Shown here: positions 1-9,336 of the stretch, piece after piece
Position numbering within the stretch: position 1 is the stretch's first letter
How the letters are laid out: every line of letters starts with the position of its first letter
From: JAVBJV01 sp031555315
GTDB taxonomy: Bacteria; Pseudomonadota; Alphaproteobacteria; Acetobacterales; Acetobacteraceae
Direction of reading: 5' to 3'
DNA length: 36,675 nucleotides
Assembly (NCBI GenBank): GCA_031555315.1
Contig: JAVBUO010000035.1
Span: 1-36,675, forward strand
Translations under genes and position numbers: made by a program
Notes under the pieces: generated by a model
Database searches by the model: none
What the model was told of the DNA's origin: nothing
Seen by the model: the letters and a program-made list of their open reading frames with translations, nothing else

Positions 1-414
1 GTCATGTCCGCTCACAGATCCAAGCCTCATACCCATCCGTGAAACCAACACAACATGCCCCAGTCCAGCTCAACACCAGACCCAAGGGCGCCACCAACGC
101 ATCCCTTCCATCTCTCCATCCAGATATAATTGTCAAAGAACCGATCCCTGCTTGCAAACTCGCGCTTTCAAGCAGCCCGTCAGCCGTTGCCGTCCGTCGA
201 GGTGGCGGGTTCTAGACGTGGGCGGTGAAACTGTCAAAGGGGTTTTTGCAGAAAAATGCACTTTTCCGAAAAAGCCTTATTTCCCCTGGAGAAAACCCGC
301 GTCCTCTTTCCACACAGTTCCTGCCGCACAGTATCCCCAACAAAGATGAACAACGATTTATCTTCATCGGGGAAATTAACTTGACGTGGCCTGCCTGCAT
401 CCTCTCCATACGGT
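1..414. other. Non-coding leader region at the window edge
   Basis: I see no gene here. The short open frames are overlapping and low-complexity, without ribosome sites or recognisable domains. A lone TATAAT lies at 125-130 but has no convincing -35 at the right spacing. TTGACG at 381-386 has no matching -10. The stretch just before the peptidase start at 415 has no clear Shine-Dalgarno. The region probably holds the promoter of the M23 peptidase gene, but I cannot place it. Confidence 0.5.
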
Positions 415-1806
415 ATGCCTGAAAGACGACGATTTCGATTCACGATTGCCATTCTGTGTCTTGCCGTCCTGCTCCGATTATCCGCCGTGCAGGCCGAGCA
501 AATCCGCAATACCGACGCAGCTTCGGCCGACATCATGCTGGAACTGTTCCCGACATTCGGCATCACCACGCAGCGGATGACTGAAACGCTTTTGTCGCTT
601 GGTGGAGATCTGTCGCGACCATTCCCTGTTTCGACCACTCATTTCGTTTGGGGAACACTAAATCCGGCCCTCCATGCCTCGGTACCTACCGAACGCCTTT
701 ATGTGATCCGCCAAGGCGACACGCTGACCCGCACCCTGGTCGACGCCGGCCTGTCGGTCGCGCAAGCGACCGAGGCCGCCACAGCACTGCGCAATACTTT
801 ACCTGCCCAGGAACTGAAACCGGGCCTCGAGATCGCCCTGACCATCGATCCGCTGGACGAAAACACCCCCCTGCGGCGGATCAGGGTCGAGCTCGACCAG
901 CGCACGACCGTCATGCTGCAACGCAACGCCGATGGTGAACTGCAGGCCAGCCGCATCACCCGTCCGGTCGTGCGCAGCCTGGTGCGCATCGATGGGGTCG
1001 TCGGCACATCGACGCTGTACGAGGAAATGGCCAATGCGGGCGTGCCGTCACGGCAGATCCTGGTTCTGATCCGCATCCTCGGCTACATGATCGATCTACA
1101 GCACGACATCCAGCCCGGCGATACCTTCCGCCTGATCTCCGAACGGCTGCGCGGCCCGAATGGCGAAGTGCTGCAGCAAGGCAACGTGGTGCAGGCCGAA
1201 TTTCATCTGTCCGGCCTCGATATCGTGCTCTGGCGTTACACCGGCACGAACGACGCCGTGGAATGGGTAGACGACACGGGCCGCCCGCTGCGCAGCGCGC
1301 TGCTGCGCACCCCGATGGACGGCACACTGATCACCACATCGGGGTTCGGCCTGCGTCAGCATCCGATTCTGAACTACACGTCGGCACATCGCGGCATCGA
1401 TTTTTCCGCTCCCACCGGCACGCCGGTGTTCGCCGCCGCCAACGGAACGGTGACGTTTGCCGGACAGCGGAACGGCTACGGCAACACGATCGAGATCAGC
1501 CACGACGAAGAGACCAAGACGCGGTACGCGCATCTATCGCGCATCGCCCCCGAGGTGCGCACCGGCACGGTCGTGCGACAGGGACAGGTGATTGGCAATG
1601 TCGGTTCCACCGGACTGTCGACCGGCCCGCACCTGCACTACGAGCTGCATATCAACAATCGCGCCGTCGATCCGCGGCGTCAGGTTGCCCCCTTGGCACC
1701 AGCTTTGTCACGGGCGGATTTCGCCCGGTTTCAGCGCTATCGGGGCGACATGCTGCGTATCCTCACCAGCTTCCAGGGGCCAGGTGAAATCGCCGCAGCG
1801 GAGTAG
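415..1806 (+). CDS. Secreted M23 family peptidoglycan endopeptidase (MepM/NlpD-like)
   Basis: This 463-residue exported protein probably cleaves peptidoglycan cross-links in the periplasm. A signal peptide or N-terminal anchor covers about residues 8-27, ending in AVQA. Residues 95-127 resemble a LysM/OapA-type region containing VIRQGDTL. The C-terminal domain, about 300-425, is a complete LytM/M23 zinc peptidase: HRGID (His325, Asp329) and HLHYE (His406, His408) carry the expected metal and catalytic residues, with His373 in YAHLS. The active site looks intact, so this should be an enzyme and not a degenerate NlpD/EnvC-type activator. The gene stands alone and converges on hemA with a 15-nt gap. 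The ATG at 415 has no obvious Shine-Dalgarno; it is chosen because the signal peptide begins right after it. Confidence 0.88.
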   Translation: MPERRRFRFTIAILCLAVLLRLSAVQAEQIRNTDAASADIMLELFPTFGITTQRMTETLLSLGGDLSRPFPVSTTHFVWGTLNPALHASVPTERLYVIRQGDTLTRTLVDAGLSVAQATEAATALRNTLPAQELKPGLEIALTIDPLDENTPLRRIRVELDQRTTVMLQRNADGELQASRITRPVVRSLVRIDGVVGTSTLYEEMANAGVPSRQILVLIRILGYMIDLQHDIQPGDTFRLISERLRGPNGEVLQQGNVVQAEFHLSGLDIVLWRYTGTNDAVEWVDDTGRPLRSALLRTPMDGTLITTSGFGLRQHPILNYTSAHRGIDFSAPTGTPVFAAANGTVTFAGQRNGYGNTIEISHDEETKTRYAHLSRIAPEVRTGTVVRQGQVIGNVGSTGLSTGPHLHYELHINNRAVDPRRQVAPLAPALSRADFARFQRYRGDMLRILTSFQGPGEIAAAE

Positions 1807-1821
1807 CCGCGCCGATCGGTC

Positions 1822-3024
1822 TCAGGTAACGCTGCTCCAGACTTCGCACAGCGCGTCCGTCAGCGCCGCGATGTGCGCCTCCGTATGCCCCGGAGACGGC
1901 GTGATGCGCAGGCGTTCCTGGCCGCGCGCCACGGTCGGGTAATTGACCGGCTGGATATAGATGCCGTGCTGGGTGATCAGCCGGTCCGACAGCGCGCGAC
2001 ATCGGAACGCATCGCCGACATGCACCGGCACGATATGCGACGCCGCCGGCATCACCGGCAAATTCTTCGCCAGCAGAGCCGCGCGGGTACGCGCGACATT
2101 CTCGTGCAGCGTGCACCGCAAAGCCGTTGCCTCCGACGCGATCCGCACCGATTCAGCCGCGGCCGCGCACAGCGGCGGCGGCAGCGCCGTGGTAAACACG
2201 AAACCCGGCGCATAGGAACGCACCGCATCGATCAGATTTGCCTTGCCGGCGATATAACCGCCGACCGTGCCGAACGCCTTGCCCAGCGTGCCCTGGATCA
2301 GATCAATACGCTGTTCAACGCCGTCGCGCTCGGCAACGCCGCCGCCGCGCGCGCCATACAGGCCGACGGCATGCACTTCATCCAGATAGGTGAACGCGCC
2401 GAATTCTTCCGCCAGATCGCAGATCTCGGCCAGCGGCGCGATATCGCCATCCATCGAATACACGCTCTCGAACACGATCACGCACGGCCGGCCCGCCGGC
2501 ACTTCCTGCAGCAGCGCACGCAGATGCGCGACGTCGTTGTGACGGAAGATGCGCTTTTCACCCCCGGCCCGCTTCAGCCCTTCGATGATCGAATTGTGAT
2601 TGTTGGCATCCGACAGAAACACGCAATCCGGCAGTAGTATGCCCAACGTTGCCAGCGTCGTCTGGTTGGCGACATAGCCGCTGGAAAACACCAGCGCGGC
2701 ATCGGTGTTGTGCAGTTTCGCCAGTTCGCGCTCCAGCGCCACCATCGGCCCGCTGGTCCCCGACAGATTGCGCGTGCCGCCGGCGCCCACGCCGCAATGT
2801 TGCGCGGTTTCAGCCAGCGTCGCGATCACCGCCGGATGGCGGCTCATGCCCAGATAATCGTTCGAGCACCACACCGTGATATCGCGCGGCCCGTCCGGGC
2901 TGTTCCAGACCGCTGCGGGAAACGCCTCGGCCTTGCGAACGATTTCACGAAACTCCCGATACCGCCCGTCGCTGTGCAGATCGGCAAGCGCCTGAGTAAA
3001 CCTGGCCGTGTAATCAAAATGCAT
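1822..3024 (-). CDS. hemA: 5-aminolevulinate synthase
   Basis: A PLP-dependent enzyme condensing glycine with succinyl-CoA to 5-aminolevulinate, the first step of haem synthesis by the Shemin route. That route is characteristic of Alphaproteobacteria and is one argument for the origin of the left segment. The 400-residue length fits the family. Visible motifs are CSNDYLGM (53-60), GAGGTRNLSGT (80-90), YLDEVHAVG around 213-221, and GTLGKAFG with the Schiff-base lysine at residue 249. The start at 3024 gives MHFDYTARF, the usual beginning of the family; an in-frame ATG at 3072 would add 16 atypical residues. It lies downstream of clpB on the same strand, separated by a hairpin. Confidence 0.95.
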   Translation of the reverse strand: MHFDYTARFTQALADLHSDGRYREFREIVRKAEAFPAAVWNSPDGPRDITVWCSNDYLGMSRHPAVIATLAETAQHCGVGAGGTRNLSGTSGPMVALERELAKLHNTDAALVFSSGYVANQTTLATLGILLPDCVFLSDANNHNSIIEGLKRAGGEKRIFRHNDVAHLRALLQEVPAGRPCVIVFESVYSMDGDIAPLAEICDLAEEFGAFTYLDEVHAVGLYGARGGGVAERDGVEQRIDLIQGTLGKAFGTVGGYIAGKANLIDAVRSYAPGFVFTTALPPPLCAAAAESVRIASEATALRCTLHENVARTRAALLAKNLPVMPAASHIVPVHVGDAFRCRALSDRLITQHGIYIQPVNYPTVARGQERLRITPSPGHTEAHIAALTDALCEVWSSVT

Positions 3025-3082
3025 CGGTTCTGCTTTTCCACCATCTTTGGGACGATTTCTTAGCACCAGCATTCCAATAGAC

Positions 3083-3113
3083 GAAAGGGGCGCGATTTTA
3101 CCGCACCCCTTTC
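3083..3113 (-). terminator. Hairpin between clpB and hemA
   Basis: An 8-bp perfect stem (GAAAGGGG with CCCCTTTC) extended by three more inner pairs after a mismatch. It follows the clpB stop by about 20 nt. There is no long T-tract on either strand, so it may be a weak terminator or an mRNA-stabilising structure that sets hemA expression apart from clpB. Confidence 0.45.
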
Positions 3114-3133
3114 TACCCTACATAATGGCTGCC

Positions 3134-5716
3134 TCAGTCCGTGCTAACCTTATGTCCGTCGATGGTCAGGCCCTCGTCGTCGGCCGATACTTGCACGGTT
3201 CCGCCATCTCTGATCGTCCCTTCCAGGATCAGCCCGGCCAGCGGGTTCTGCAGGTTACGCTGGATCACGCGCTTCAGCGGCCGGGCACCGTAGACCGGAT
3301 CGTAACCGGCCTCGGCCAGCCAGTCGCGCGCCGGGTCATCCAGCTCCAGCACGACCTTGCGGTCCTGCAACAAGCCGCGCAGCCGGCCGATCTGGATATC
3401 GACGATATAATCCATATCGGCACGCTGCAGACGGCGGAACAGAATTACCTCGTCCAGGCGGTTCAGGAATTCGGGCCGGAAACGGTCGCGCACCACGCGC
3501 ATCACCTGTGCCCGCGCGAACTCCACGTCCTCGCCCTCTGGCTGGTTGGCCAGAATGTCGCTGCCCAGATTGCTGGTCAGCACGATGATGGTGTTCTTGA
3601 AGTCGACCGTGCGCCCCTGCCCGTCGGTCAGACGGCCATCGTCGAGCACCTGCAGCAGCACGTTGAACACATCCTCGTGCGCTTTTTCCACTTCGTCGAA
3701 CAGCACCACCTGATACGGACGGCGACGCACCGCCTCGGTCAGCACACCGCCTTCCTCATACCCGACATAACCCGGCGGCGCGCCGATCAGGCGCGAAACG
3801 GCGTGCTTCTCCATGAACTCGCTCATGTCGATGCGCACCATCGCGCGTTCGTCGTCGAACAGAAACGCCGCCAGTGCCTTGGTCAGCTCGGTCTTGCCGA
3901 CGCCCGTCGGCCCGAGGAACAAGAACGAGCCGATCGGCCGGTTCGGATCCTGCAGGCCGGCGCGCGCACGGCGCACCGCGTTGGACACCGCCTTCAGCGC
4001 GTCCTCCTGCCCGACCACGCGTTTGCGCAGTTCGTCTTCCATGCGCAGCAGCTTGGCGCGTTCGCCTTCCAGCATCTTGTCCACCGGAATGCCGGTCCAG
4101 CGGCTGACCACGGCAGCGATCTCGTCCTCGGTCACCGCCTGGTTCACCAGCTGCCCGTCGCGCCCGGCGGCGGCGATCTTCTTCTCCAGCTCGGGGATCG
4201 TGCCGTACTGCAACTCCGACGCTTTCGCCAGATCACCCTGACGCTGCGCGACCTCGGCATCCGAACGCGCTTTGTCGAGCTTCTCCTTCAGCGTCTGGGT
4301 TTCCTGCACACGCGCCTTCTCGGCGTTCCATTCCGCCGTCATGGCGTTGGATTTTTCTTCCAGCTCGGCAAGCTCTTTCTCCAGCTTGGCCAGCCGGTCG
4401 CGCGATGCCGCGTCTTCCTCCTTGCGCAGCGCCTCGCGTTCGATCTTCAACTGGATCAGGCGGCGGTCGAGCTCGTCCAATTCCTCGGGCTTGCTGTCCA
4501 CCTGCATACGCAGCCGCGATGCGGCTTCATCGACCAGATCGATCGCCTTGTCGGGCAGGAAACGGTCGGTGATGTAGCGGCTCGACAGCGTCGCCGCCGC
4601 CACCAGCGCCGCATCGGCGATCCGCACGCCGTGATGCAGTTCGTATTTCTCCTTGATGCCGCGCAGGATCGACACCGTGTCTTCCACACTCGGCTCGCCC
4701 ACGAACACCGGCTGGAAGCGCCGCGCCAATGCCGCGTCTTTCTCGACATGCTTGCGGTATTCGTCCAGCGTCGTCGCGCCGATACAATGCAGCAGCCCGC
4801 GCGCCAGCGCCGGTTTCAGCAGGTTCGACGCATCCATCGCACCATCGGCCTTGCCCGCACCGACCAGCGTGTGCATCTCGTCGATAAACAGGATGATGTC
4901 GCCGTCAGCGCCCTCGATCTCGGCCAGTACCGCCTTCAGCCGTTCCTCGAATTCGCCGCGATACTTCGCACCGGCGATCAGCGCCCCCAGGTCCAGCGAC
5001 TGCAACGCCTTGCCCTTCAGCGCCTCGGGCACGTCGCCATTGACGATACGCAGCGCCAGCCCCTCGACGATCGCGGTCTTGCCGACGCCGGGTTCACCGA
5101 TCAGCACCGGGTTGTTCTTGGTACGGCGCGCCAGAACCTGAATCGCACGGCGAATTTCCTCGTCGCGCCCGATCACCGGGTCCAGCTTGCCCTCGCGCGC
5201 CAGTGCGGTCACGTCGCGCGCGTATTTCTTCAGCGCGTCGAACGTGTCCTCGGCGTTCTGGCTGTTCACGGTGCGGCCCTTGCGGATGTCGTCCACCGCC
5301 TTGTTCAGCGCCTGTGCGCTGGCCCCGGCATTCTTCAGCGCCTTGCCCGCCGGTGTGTCGGACATCGCCAGCCCGACCAGCATGCGGTCCTGCGCCACAT
5401 ATTCGTCGCCCGCCTTCTGTGCCGCCTGCTGCGCCGTATCCAGCACCCGCACCAGTTCCGGCGTGATCTGCGGCTGCCCGGCGCCACCCCCCTGCACCTT
5501 CGGGATTCGCGCCAGTTCGGCCTGCATCGCCGCCGCCACCGCACGCGGATCGCCGCCCGCCGCACGGATCAGGCCCGATGCCGCGCCTTCCTCGTCGTCT
5601 AGCAGGGCTTTCAGCAGATGCTCGGGTGTGATGCGCTGATGGTATTCACGTATGGCAATCGTCGATGCGGCCTGCAAAAAGCCACGCGCCCGCTCGGTCA
5701 GTTTTTCAATATCCAT
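3134..5716 (-). CDS. clpB: ATP-dependent disaggregase ClpB
   Basis: A hexameric AAA+ chaperone that, with DnaK, pulls polypeptides out of aggregates. The 860-residue length is typical. Domains in order: N-terminal Clp repeat domain (1-145); AAA1 with Walker A GEPGVGKT (207-214) and Walker B ILFIDE (275-280); coiled-coil middle domain (about 410-525), the feature that separates ClpB from ClpA/ClpC; AAA2 with Walker A GPTGVGKT (602-609) and Walker B VVLFDE; then the C-terminal domain. The pore loop KYRGEFEERL is at 251-260. A ribosome site AAGGGGA precedes the ATG at 5716. A possible heat-shock promoter lies about 80-100 nt upstream. Confidence 0.97.
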   Translation of the reverse strand: MDIEKLTERARGFLQAASTIAIREYHQRITPEHLLKALLDDEEGAASGLIRAAGGDPRAVAAAMQAELARIPKVQGGGAGQPQITPELVRVLDTAQQAAQKAGDEYVAQDRMLVGLAMSDTPAGKALKNAGASAQALNKAVDDIRKGRTVNSQNAEDTFDALKKYARDVTALAREGKLDPVIGRDEEIRRAIQVLARRTKNNPVLIGEPGVGKTAIVEGLALRIVNGDVPEALKGKALQSLDLGALIAGAKYRGEFEERLKAVLAEIEGADGDIILFIDEMHTLVGAGKADGAMDASNLLKPALARGLLHCIGATTLDEYRKHVEKDAALARRFQPVFVGEPSVEDTVSILRGIKEKYELHHGVRIADAALVAAATLSSRYITDRFLPDKAIDLVDEAASRLRMQVDSKPEELDELDRRLIQLKIEREALRKEEDAASRDRLAKLEKELAELEEKSNAMTAEWNAEKARVQETQTLKEKLDKARSDAEVAQRQGDLAKASELQYGTIPELEKKIAAAGRDGQLVNQAVTEDEIAAVVSRWTGIPVDKMLEGERAKLLRMEDELRKRVVGQEDALKAVSNAVRRARAGLQDPNRPIGSFLFLGPTGVGKTELTKALAAFLFDDERAMVRIDMSEFMEKHAVSRLIGAPPGYVGYEEGGVLTEAVRRRPYQVVLFDEVEKAHEDVFNVLLQVLDDGRLTDGQGRTVDFKNTIIVLTSNLGSDILANQPEGEDVEFARAQVMRVVRDRFRPEFLNRLDEVILFRRLQRADMDYIVDIQIGRLRGLLQDRKVVLELDDPARDWLAEAGYDPVYGARPLKRVIQRNLQNPLAGLILEGTIRDGGTVQVSADDEGLTIDGHKVSTD

Positions 5717-5795
5717 ATATTTGTCCCCTTTCCAGGCAACCGGCCCTCCTCCGTCCCTGATCAGGCAACAGCAGGGGTGCCGTTACGGATGAGAT

Positions 5796-5820
5796 GGTAT
5801 AAGCCTATGCCGTGTGCAAG
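5796..5820 (-). promoter_or_regulatory. Possible sigma-32-like heat-shock promoter of clpB
   Basis: On the minus strand CTTGCA (5815-5820) is followed after 11 nt by CTTATACC (5796-5803). This loosely resembles heat-shock sigma promoters (CTTGAA, then a pyrimidine-rich -10) and would give a leader of roughly 70-80 nt before clpB. The match to any one consensus is partial; the assignment rests mainly on clpB being a RpoH target in many proteobacteria. Confidence 0.3.
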
Positions 5821-5831
5821 AGGGGGATACG

Positions 5832-6593
5832 ATGCGGATCGAGCATATCTATCGCTACCCGGTCAAAGGCCTGTCGGCCGAAGCGCTGGAAGAAATACAC
5901 GTCGACGCGCACGACTGCCTGCCCTGGGACCGCGCCTTCGCGCTGGCGCAGGGCGATGCGCCGTTCGATCCGCAAAACCCCGCCTGGCTGCAGAAATCGC
6001 ATTTCATGTGCCTGATGAAAAACCACCGGATCGCCGCCCTGCACTCGGCGTTCGACCCGAAGACCGGCGTGCTGGTGATCTCCGGCCCCGAGGACAGCGT
6101 TGCCGCCGATGTGCTGACCAGCGAGGGACGCGCACGGATCGGTGCCTGGCTATGGGCATTCCTGGGCGAGGAAGCGCGCGGTGTACCGATCTTTCACCAT
6201 GTGCCCGGGCATTCGTTCTGCGATCAGCGCCAGAAGATGGTATCGCTGATCAACCTCGCCAGCCTCGCCGATTACGAGGCGCGCCAGGGCGAGCCCCGCC
6301 ACCTGATGCGCTTTCGCGCCAACATCTATTTCAGCGGCGCCCCGGCGTGGAGCGAATTCGACTGGATCGACGGCCACATCCAGGTAGGCGGCACACGCCT
6401 GCGCGTCATGAAGCGCATCATCCGCTGCGCCGCGACCGAGGTGAACCCTGAGACCGCCGAACGCGACGCCAGCCCCGTGCACGAACTGCGCACCCTGTAC
6501 GACCACACCGACCTCGGCATTCTGGCCGAAGTGATCGACGGCGGGCGGATCTGCGTGGGGGACGGGATGCAAAAACTCGACGAACAGAGTTAG
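5832..6593 (+). CDS. MOSC domain protein (YcbX/mARC-like molybdenum cofactor enzyme)
   Basis: A 253-residue protein with an N-terminal MOSC beta-barrel (IYRYPVKGLSAE, residues 6-17) and a C-terminal MOSC domain. The motif IIRCAATEVNPET near residue 195 carries the cysteine expected to ligate molybdenum in this family (established for YcbX/mARC; inferred here). Related enzymes reduce N-hydroxylated compounds with an electron-transfer partner. No ferredoxin or reductase domain is fused and none is nearby, so the substrate is unknown. The start at 5832 follows the ribosome site GAGGGGGA; an upstream in-frame ATG at 5814 is less well placed. It diverges from clpB, and its stop overlaps the stop of the convergent glycosyltransferase by 3 bp. 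Confidence 0.85.
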   Translation: MRIEHIYRYPVKGLSAEALEEIHVDAHDCLPWDRAFALAQGDAPFDPQNPAWLQKSHFMCLMKNHRIAALHSAFDPKTGVLVISGPEDSVAADVLTSEGRARIGAWLWAFLGEEARGVPIFHHVPGHSFCDQRQKMVSLINLASLADYEARQGEPRHLMRFRANIYFSGAPAWSEFDWIDGHIQVGGTRLRVMKRIIRCAATEVNPETAERDASPVHELRTLYDHTDLGILAEVIDGGRICVGDGMQKLDEQS

Positions 6594-7825
6594 GGCCGTT
6601 TCCCCGCCAGCACGTCGCGATACATCTGCAACGTGATATCCGCCGTGCGTCCCCAGTCGAAACTGCGCGCATGTTCACGGCGCGCATGGCGCTGTTCCTC
6701 GGTTGGCGCCGGTGTTTGCGCCGCATCTTCCATCACGCGCCGCCAACCCGTAACATCCAGCGCCTCGACCGTCAGGCCATAGGCGTCGGGGGCATCACCC
6801 AGAATCTCGTGCATCGACGAACCGCGCGTCACCGCCACCGGTGCGCCACAGGCCAGTGCCTCGACCGTCGGAATGCCGAACCCCTCGTAGACCGATGGAA
6901 ACAGGAACAGTGCCGTGTGCCGGTACAGCGCACGCAGAGCGGTGCGCGTCACATAGCCGGTGAATCGCACCCGCCCCGCATCGACCAGCCGCTGCGTCGC
7001 AGCTGGCAGGTGCAAATCTCCCCAGCCGGCGCCGCCGGCCAGCAGCAGCGGCATGCGCGCCTGCACCGCCTCGGGCAGTTCCGTATACGCAGAGATCAGC
7101 GTGGTCAGGTTCTTGCGCGGCTCGCGTGTCGCAACCGCCAAGAAATAGCCGCCGGGCATCACCTCCAGCGCGGCCAACGCAGCCTGATCGTCCTGATCAG
7201 CGGTTTCCAGAAAAAAGCCGTCCACGCCCGGGTAGGTCACCACCACCCGCTCCTTCGGAACCCCGAGTTCGGCGACGATTTCATCCCGCGAAAAAAAAGA
7301 CACCGTGTTGATCACCGGGGCCTTCACCAGCTCGGGGAGCCATTGATCGACCATCCGCACCCGTTCGGCCGGATGGTGTTCCGGGCAACGCCGGGTCGAC
7401 AGGTCGTGCAGCAGCGGAATCACCGGCGCATCGATTCGTCCCGGCGGCACCGACACCAGCGCATGGAACAGATCCCATCGCCGCGCCGGCCCCCATCTGG
7501 TGCCCTGTTCGAAACGCAGCCGGCGCAGCATCCGCAACGGTCCGCGGAGCGTCGGCCACTGGCGCAGCCTCTTTTCCAGAAAAAGCAGCAGGCCTTCACA
7601 CGTCCACGGCGACGCCCGCCGATCCTGCCCGCGTCCGTCGTTCTGCACGAACAGCGACGCAATATACTCGGCGCTGACCTCACCGAACCGCATGACGCTG
7701 AAATACTCCAGCGCCTCGCCGGCCAGCAGGAGCGGCAGCATCGCCTGGATCAGTTGTCCCGAGTAAACGGCTATTCCGGTGTGCGGACGATGCAGGGGCG
7801 CTGTATCCAGCCCGACGCGCATCAT
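6590..7825 (-). CDS. Family 4 (GT-B) glycosyltransferase
   Basis: A 411-residue glycosyltransferase, probably cytosolic or membrane-peripheral, transferring a sugar from an activated donor. The N-terminal acceptor domain has the usual opening RVGLDTAPLHRPHTGIAVY. The C-terminal donor domain has VATREPRKN (linker region), FTGYV, and the family's E-x7-E motif in YEGFGIPTVEAL followed by GAPVAV. No polysaccharide cluster surrounds it, so donor and acceptor cannot be named. Two adjacent ATGs (7825, 7822) are possible starts; no strong Shine-Dalgarno decides between them. It ends convergently with the MOSC gene, their stop codons sharing bases. Confidence 0.85.
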   Translation of the reverse strand: MMRVGLDTAPLHRPHTGIAVYSGQLIQAMLPLLLAGEALEYFSVMRFGEVSAEYIASLFVQNDGRGQDRRASPWTCEGLLLFLEKRLRQWPTLRGPLRMLRRLRFEQGTRWGPARRWDLFHALVSVPPGRIDAPVIPLLHDLSTRRCPEHHPAERVRMVDQWLPELVKAPVINTVSFFSRDEIVAELGVPKERVVVTYPGVDGFFLETADQDDQAALAALEVMPGGYFLAVATREPRKNLTTLISAYTELPEAVQARMPLLLAGGAGWGDLHLPAATQRLVDAGRVRFTGYVTRTALRALYRHTALFLFPSVYEGFGIPTVEALACGAPVAVTRGSSMHEILGDAPDAYGLTVEALDVTGWRRVMEDAAQTPAPTEEQRHARREHARSFDWGRTADITLQMYRDVLAGKRP

Positions 7826-7849
7826 GATCTTGTCTGCCCTGATCTGCGG

Positions 7850-8269
7850 TCAGTTATCCTCGGCAGCCGCCGCGATCGGTATTTCCCGCGTTTCGGTAAC
7901 AGCTTCTACCGGCGGCTCGATCGTCGGCTGTTCGCTGCCTTCCTCGACCACGCCCGGCTCAGGACGCATGCGCGCCTGCTGTGCCTGCGCCGCCGCCTGA
8001 TTCATCGCATTGAGAATACGGAAATAATGCTCGGCATGCTGAAAGTAGCCCTCGGCCATCACGCGATCGCCGCTCGACGTCGCATCGCGGCCCAGTTGCA
8101 GATACTTCTCGAACAACTGCTGGGCCGTGCCGCGCAACCGCACATCCGGACCGCTGCTGTCAAACACATGGTTGCGGTTCAGGGGAATCCCGCCGCCACT
8201 GTTGTGATGCCGGATGGGACCACTGCCCCCGCCGCCCCTGTTGTTATGGCGGCCACGCATACGTTTCAT
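7850..8269 (-). CDS. DUF4167 domain protein
   Basis: A 139-residue basic protein of the DUF4167 family, which is essentially confined to Alphaproteobacteria. The N-terminus is Arg/Gly/Asn-rich and likely disordered (about residues 1-40). The conserved core follows: FDSSGPDVRLRGTAQQLFEKY and then DRVMAEGYFQHAEHYFRI. The tail is acidic and Pro/Glu-rich. The basic RG-rich start suggests nucleic-acid or ribosome contact, but the function is unknown. It lies downstream of prmC after a 227-nt gap, the position this family usually takes, and just upstream of the glycosyltransferase. Confidence 0.88.
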   Translation of the reverse strand: MKRMRGRHNNRGGGGSGPIRHHNSGGGIPLNRNHVFDSSGPDVRLRGTAQQLFEKYLQLGRDATSSGDRVMAEGYFQHAEHYFRILNAMNQAAAQAQQARMRPEPGVVEEGSEQPTIEPPVEAVTETREIPIAAAAEDN

Positions 8270-8402
8270 CAGGATACGTTCTCTATTCTCGGATAGCCAT
8301 TACACATAATGCGACCAGCCTGCGTGCGCTCTTTCCACATGTAATGCAGATTCGAAACAACTCGCACTGACACAGACGCGACATCCGGACATCAGAGGCC
8401 CA

Positions 8403-8431
8403 AGTATACCTCTCGCCGCCCTGAAGCCGAA
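8403..8431 (-). promoter_or_regulatory. Weak promoter candidate for the DUF4167 gene
   Basis: On the minus strand TATACT (8403-8408) lies 17 nt downstream of TTCGGC (8426-8431). The -10 is good and the -35 poor. It falls in the otherwise featureless 227-nt gap between prmC and the DUF4167 gene and would give a leader of about 125 nt. Confidence 0.25.
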
Positions 8432-8496
8432 CACCGGCTCCAGTCTCTGCCGCTGCGCCACAATAAACACTACCGTTGGCGGTGCCAAGCCGTTCT

Positions 8497-9336
8497 TCAT
8501 GCCTGCAGCACCAAAGCACGTAAAATACCGCCCAGATCGGCCCGGCGGGCATGGATTTTCAGCCCCGCACGGCGCGCCAGAGCACAAACCGCCGTCTCCT
8601 GTCCGATTCCCAGCTCCAGCACGGCGATCCCCCCCGGCGCCAGCCGCGCCGGCAGCGCCGCGCAGATCGCCCGGTATGCATCCAGACCATCCACACCGCC
8701 GGCCAGCGCCAGATGCGGGTCGTGCCGCGCCACCTCGGGCATCAGGCCGGCGATATCGGCTTCGGGGATATAGGGCGGGTTGGACAGCACCAGATCGGCG
8801 CGCACCGCCAGCGCCGCATCCCAACTGCCCACCAGCACCGCCGATCGCCCGGCGAAACCCAGACGGTGCAGATTGTCCCGCGCACACCGCGCAGCGTCCG
8901 GGTTCAGATCCACCCCGATCCCGAATGCCTGCGGGTATTCCGCCAGCGCCGCCGCCAGCAGACAACCGGTGCCGGTGCCCAGATCCACAACGGTGCGCAC
9001 GCCGGTGCGGTCCGGCAGCACCTGCAGCGCCGCCTCGATCAGCGTTTCCGTGTCCGGACGCGGCACCAGCGTGGCGGCATTCATCGCGAATGCCATGCCC
9101 CAGAATTCGCGTCTGCCCGCGATCCGCGCGAACGGTTCGCGGGCCACACGCCGTGCCACCAGCGCCTCGAACCGCGCCGCCGCCCGTGCATCCAGCGTAT
9201 TGGCGGCCAGCACGCCGGCCAGATCGGTGTCCATAGCCAGTGCCAGCAGCAGCCGCGCCTCGCGCCGCGCCTCGTCGATCCCCGCCTCGCTCAGGTGCCG
9301 GGCGGCAACGTTGAGAGCGGCGCGCGGGTCGGTCAT
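8497..9336 (-). CDS. prmC: Release factor glutamine methyltransferase PrmC (HemK)
   Basis: An S-adenosylmethionine-dependent enzyme that methylates the glutamine of the GGQ motif in peptide-chain release factors. It is 279 residues long, as usual. An N-terminal helical substrate-binding domain (1-75) precedes the Rossmann domain with VVDLGTGTGCL (116-126) and the diagnostic active-site NPPY at 186-189. Its ATG overlaps the prfA stop by 4 bp (ATGA), so enzyme and substrate are translationally coupled, a common arrangement for this pair. Confidence 0.95.
   Translation of the reverse strand: MTDPRAALNVAARHLSEAGIDEARREARLLLALAMDTDLAGVLAANTLDARAAARFEALVARRVAREPFARIAGRREFWGMAFAMNAATLVPRPDTETLIEAALQVLPDRTGVRTVVDLGTGTGCLLAAALAEYPQAFGIGVDLNPDAARCARDNLHRLGFAGRSAVLVGSWDAALAVRADLVLSNPPYIPEADIAGLMPEVARHDPHLALAGGVDGLDAYRAICAALPARLAPGGIAVLELGIGQETAVCALARRAGLKIHARRADLGGILRALVLQA

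Noticed and set aside
3047..5602. 851-codon plus-strand open frame opposite clpB
   Set aside because: It is the antisense shadow of clpB in GC-rich DNA: His/Gln/Arg/Leu-rich, with no domain, while clpB on the other strand is complete with all motifs.
6671..8296. 541-codon plus-strand open frame
   Set aside because: It is antisense to the glycosyltransferase and DUF4167 genes, both of which have clear family motifs.
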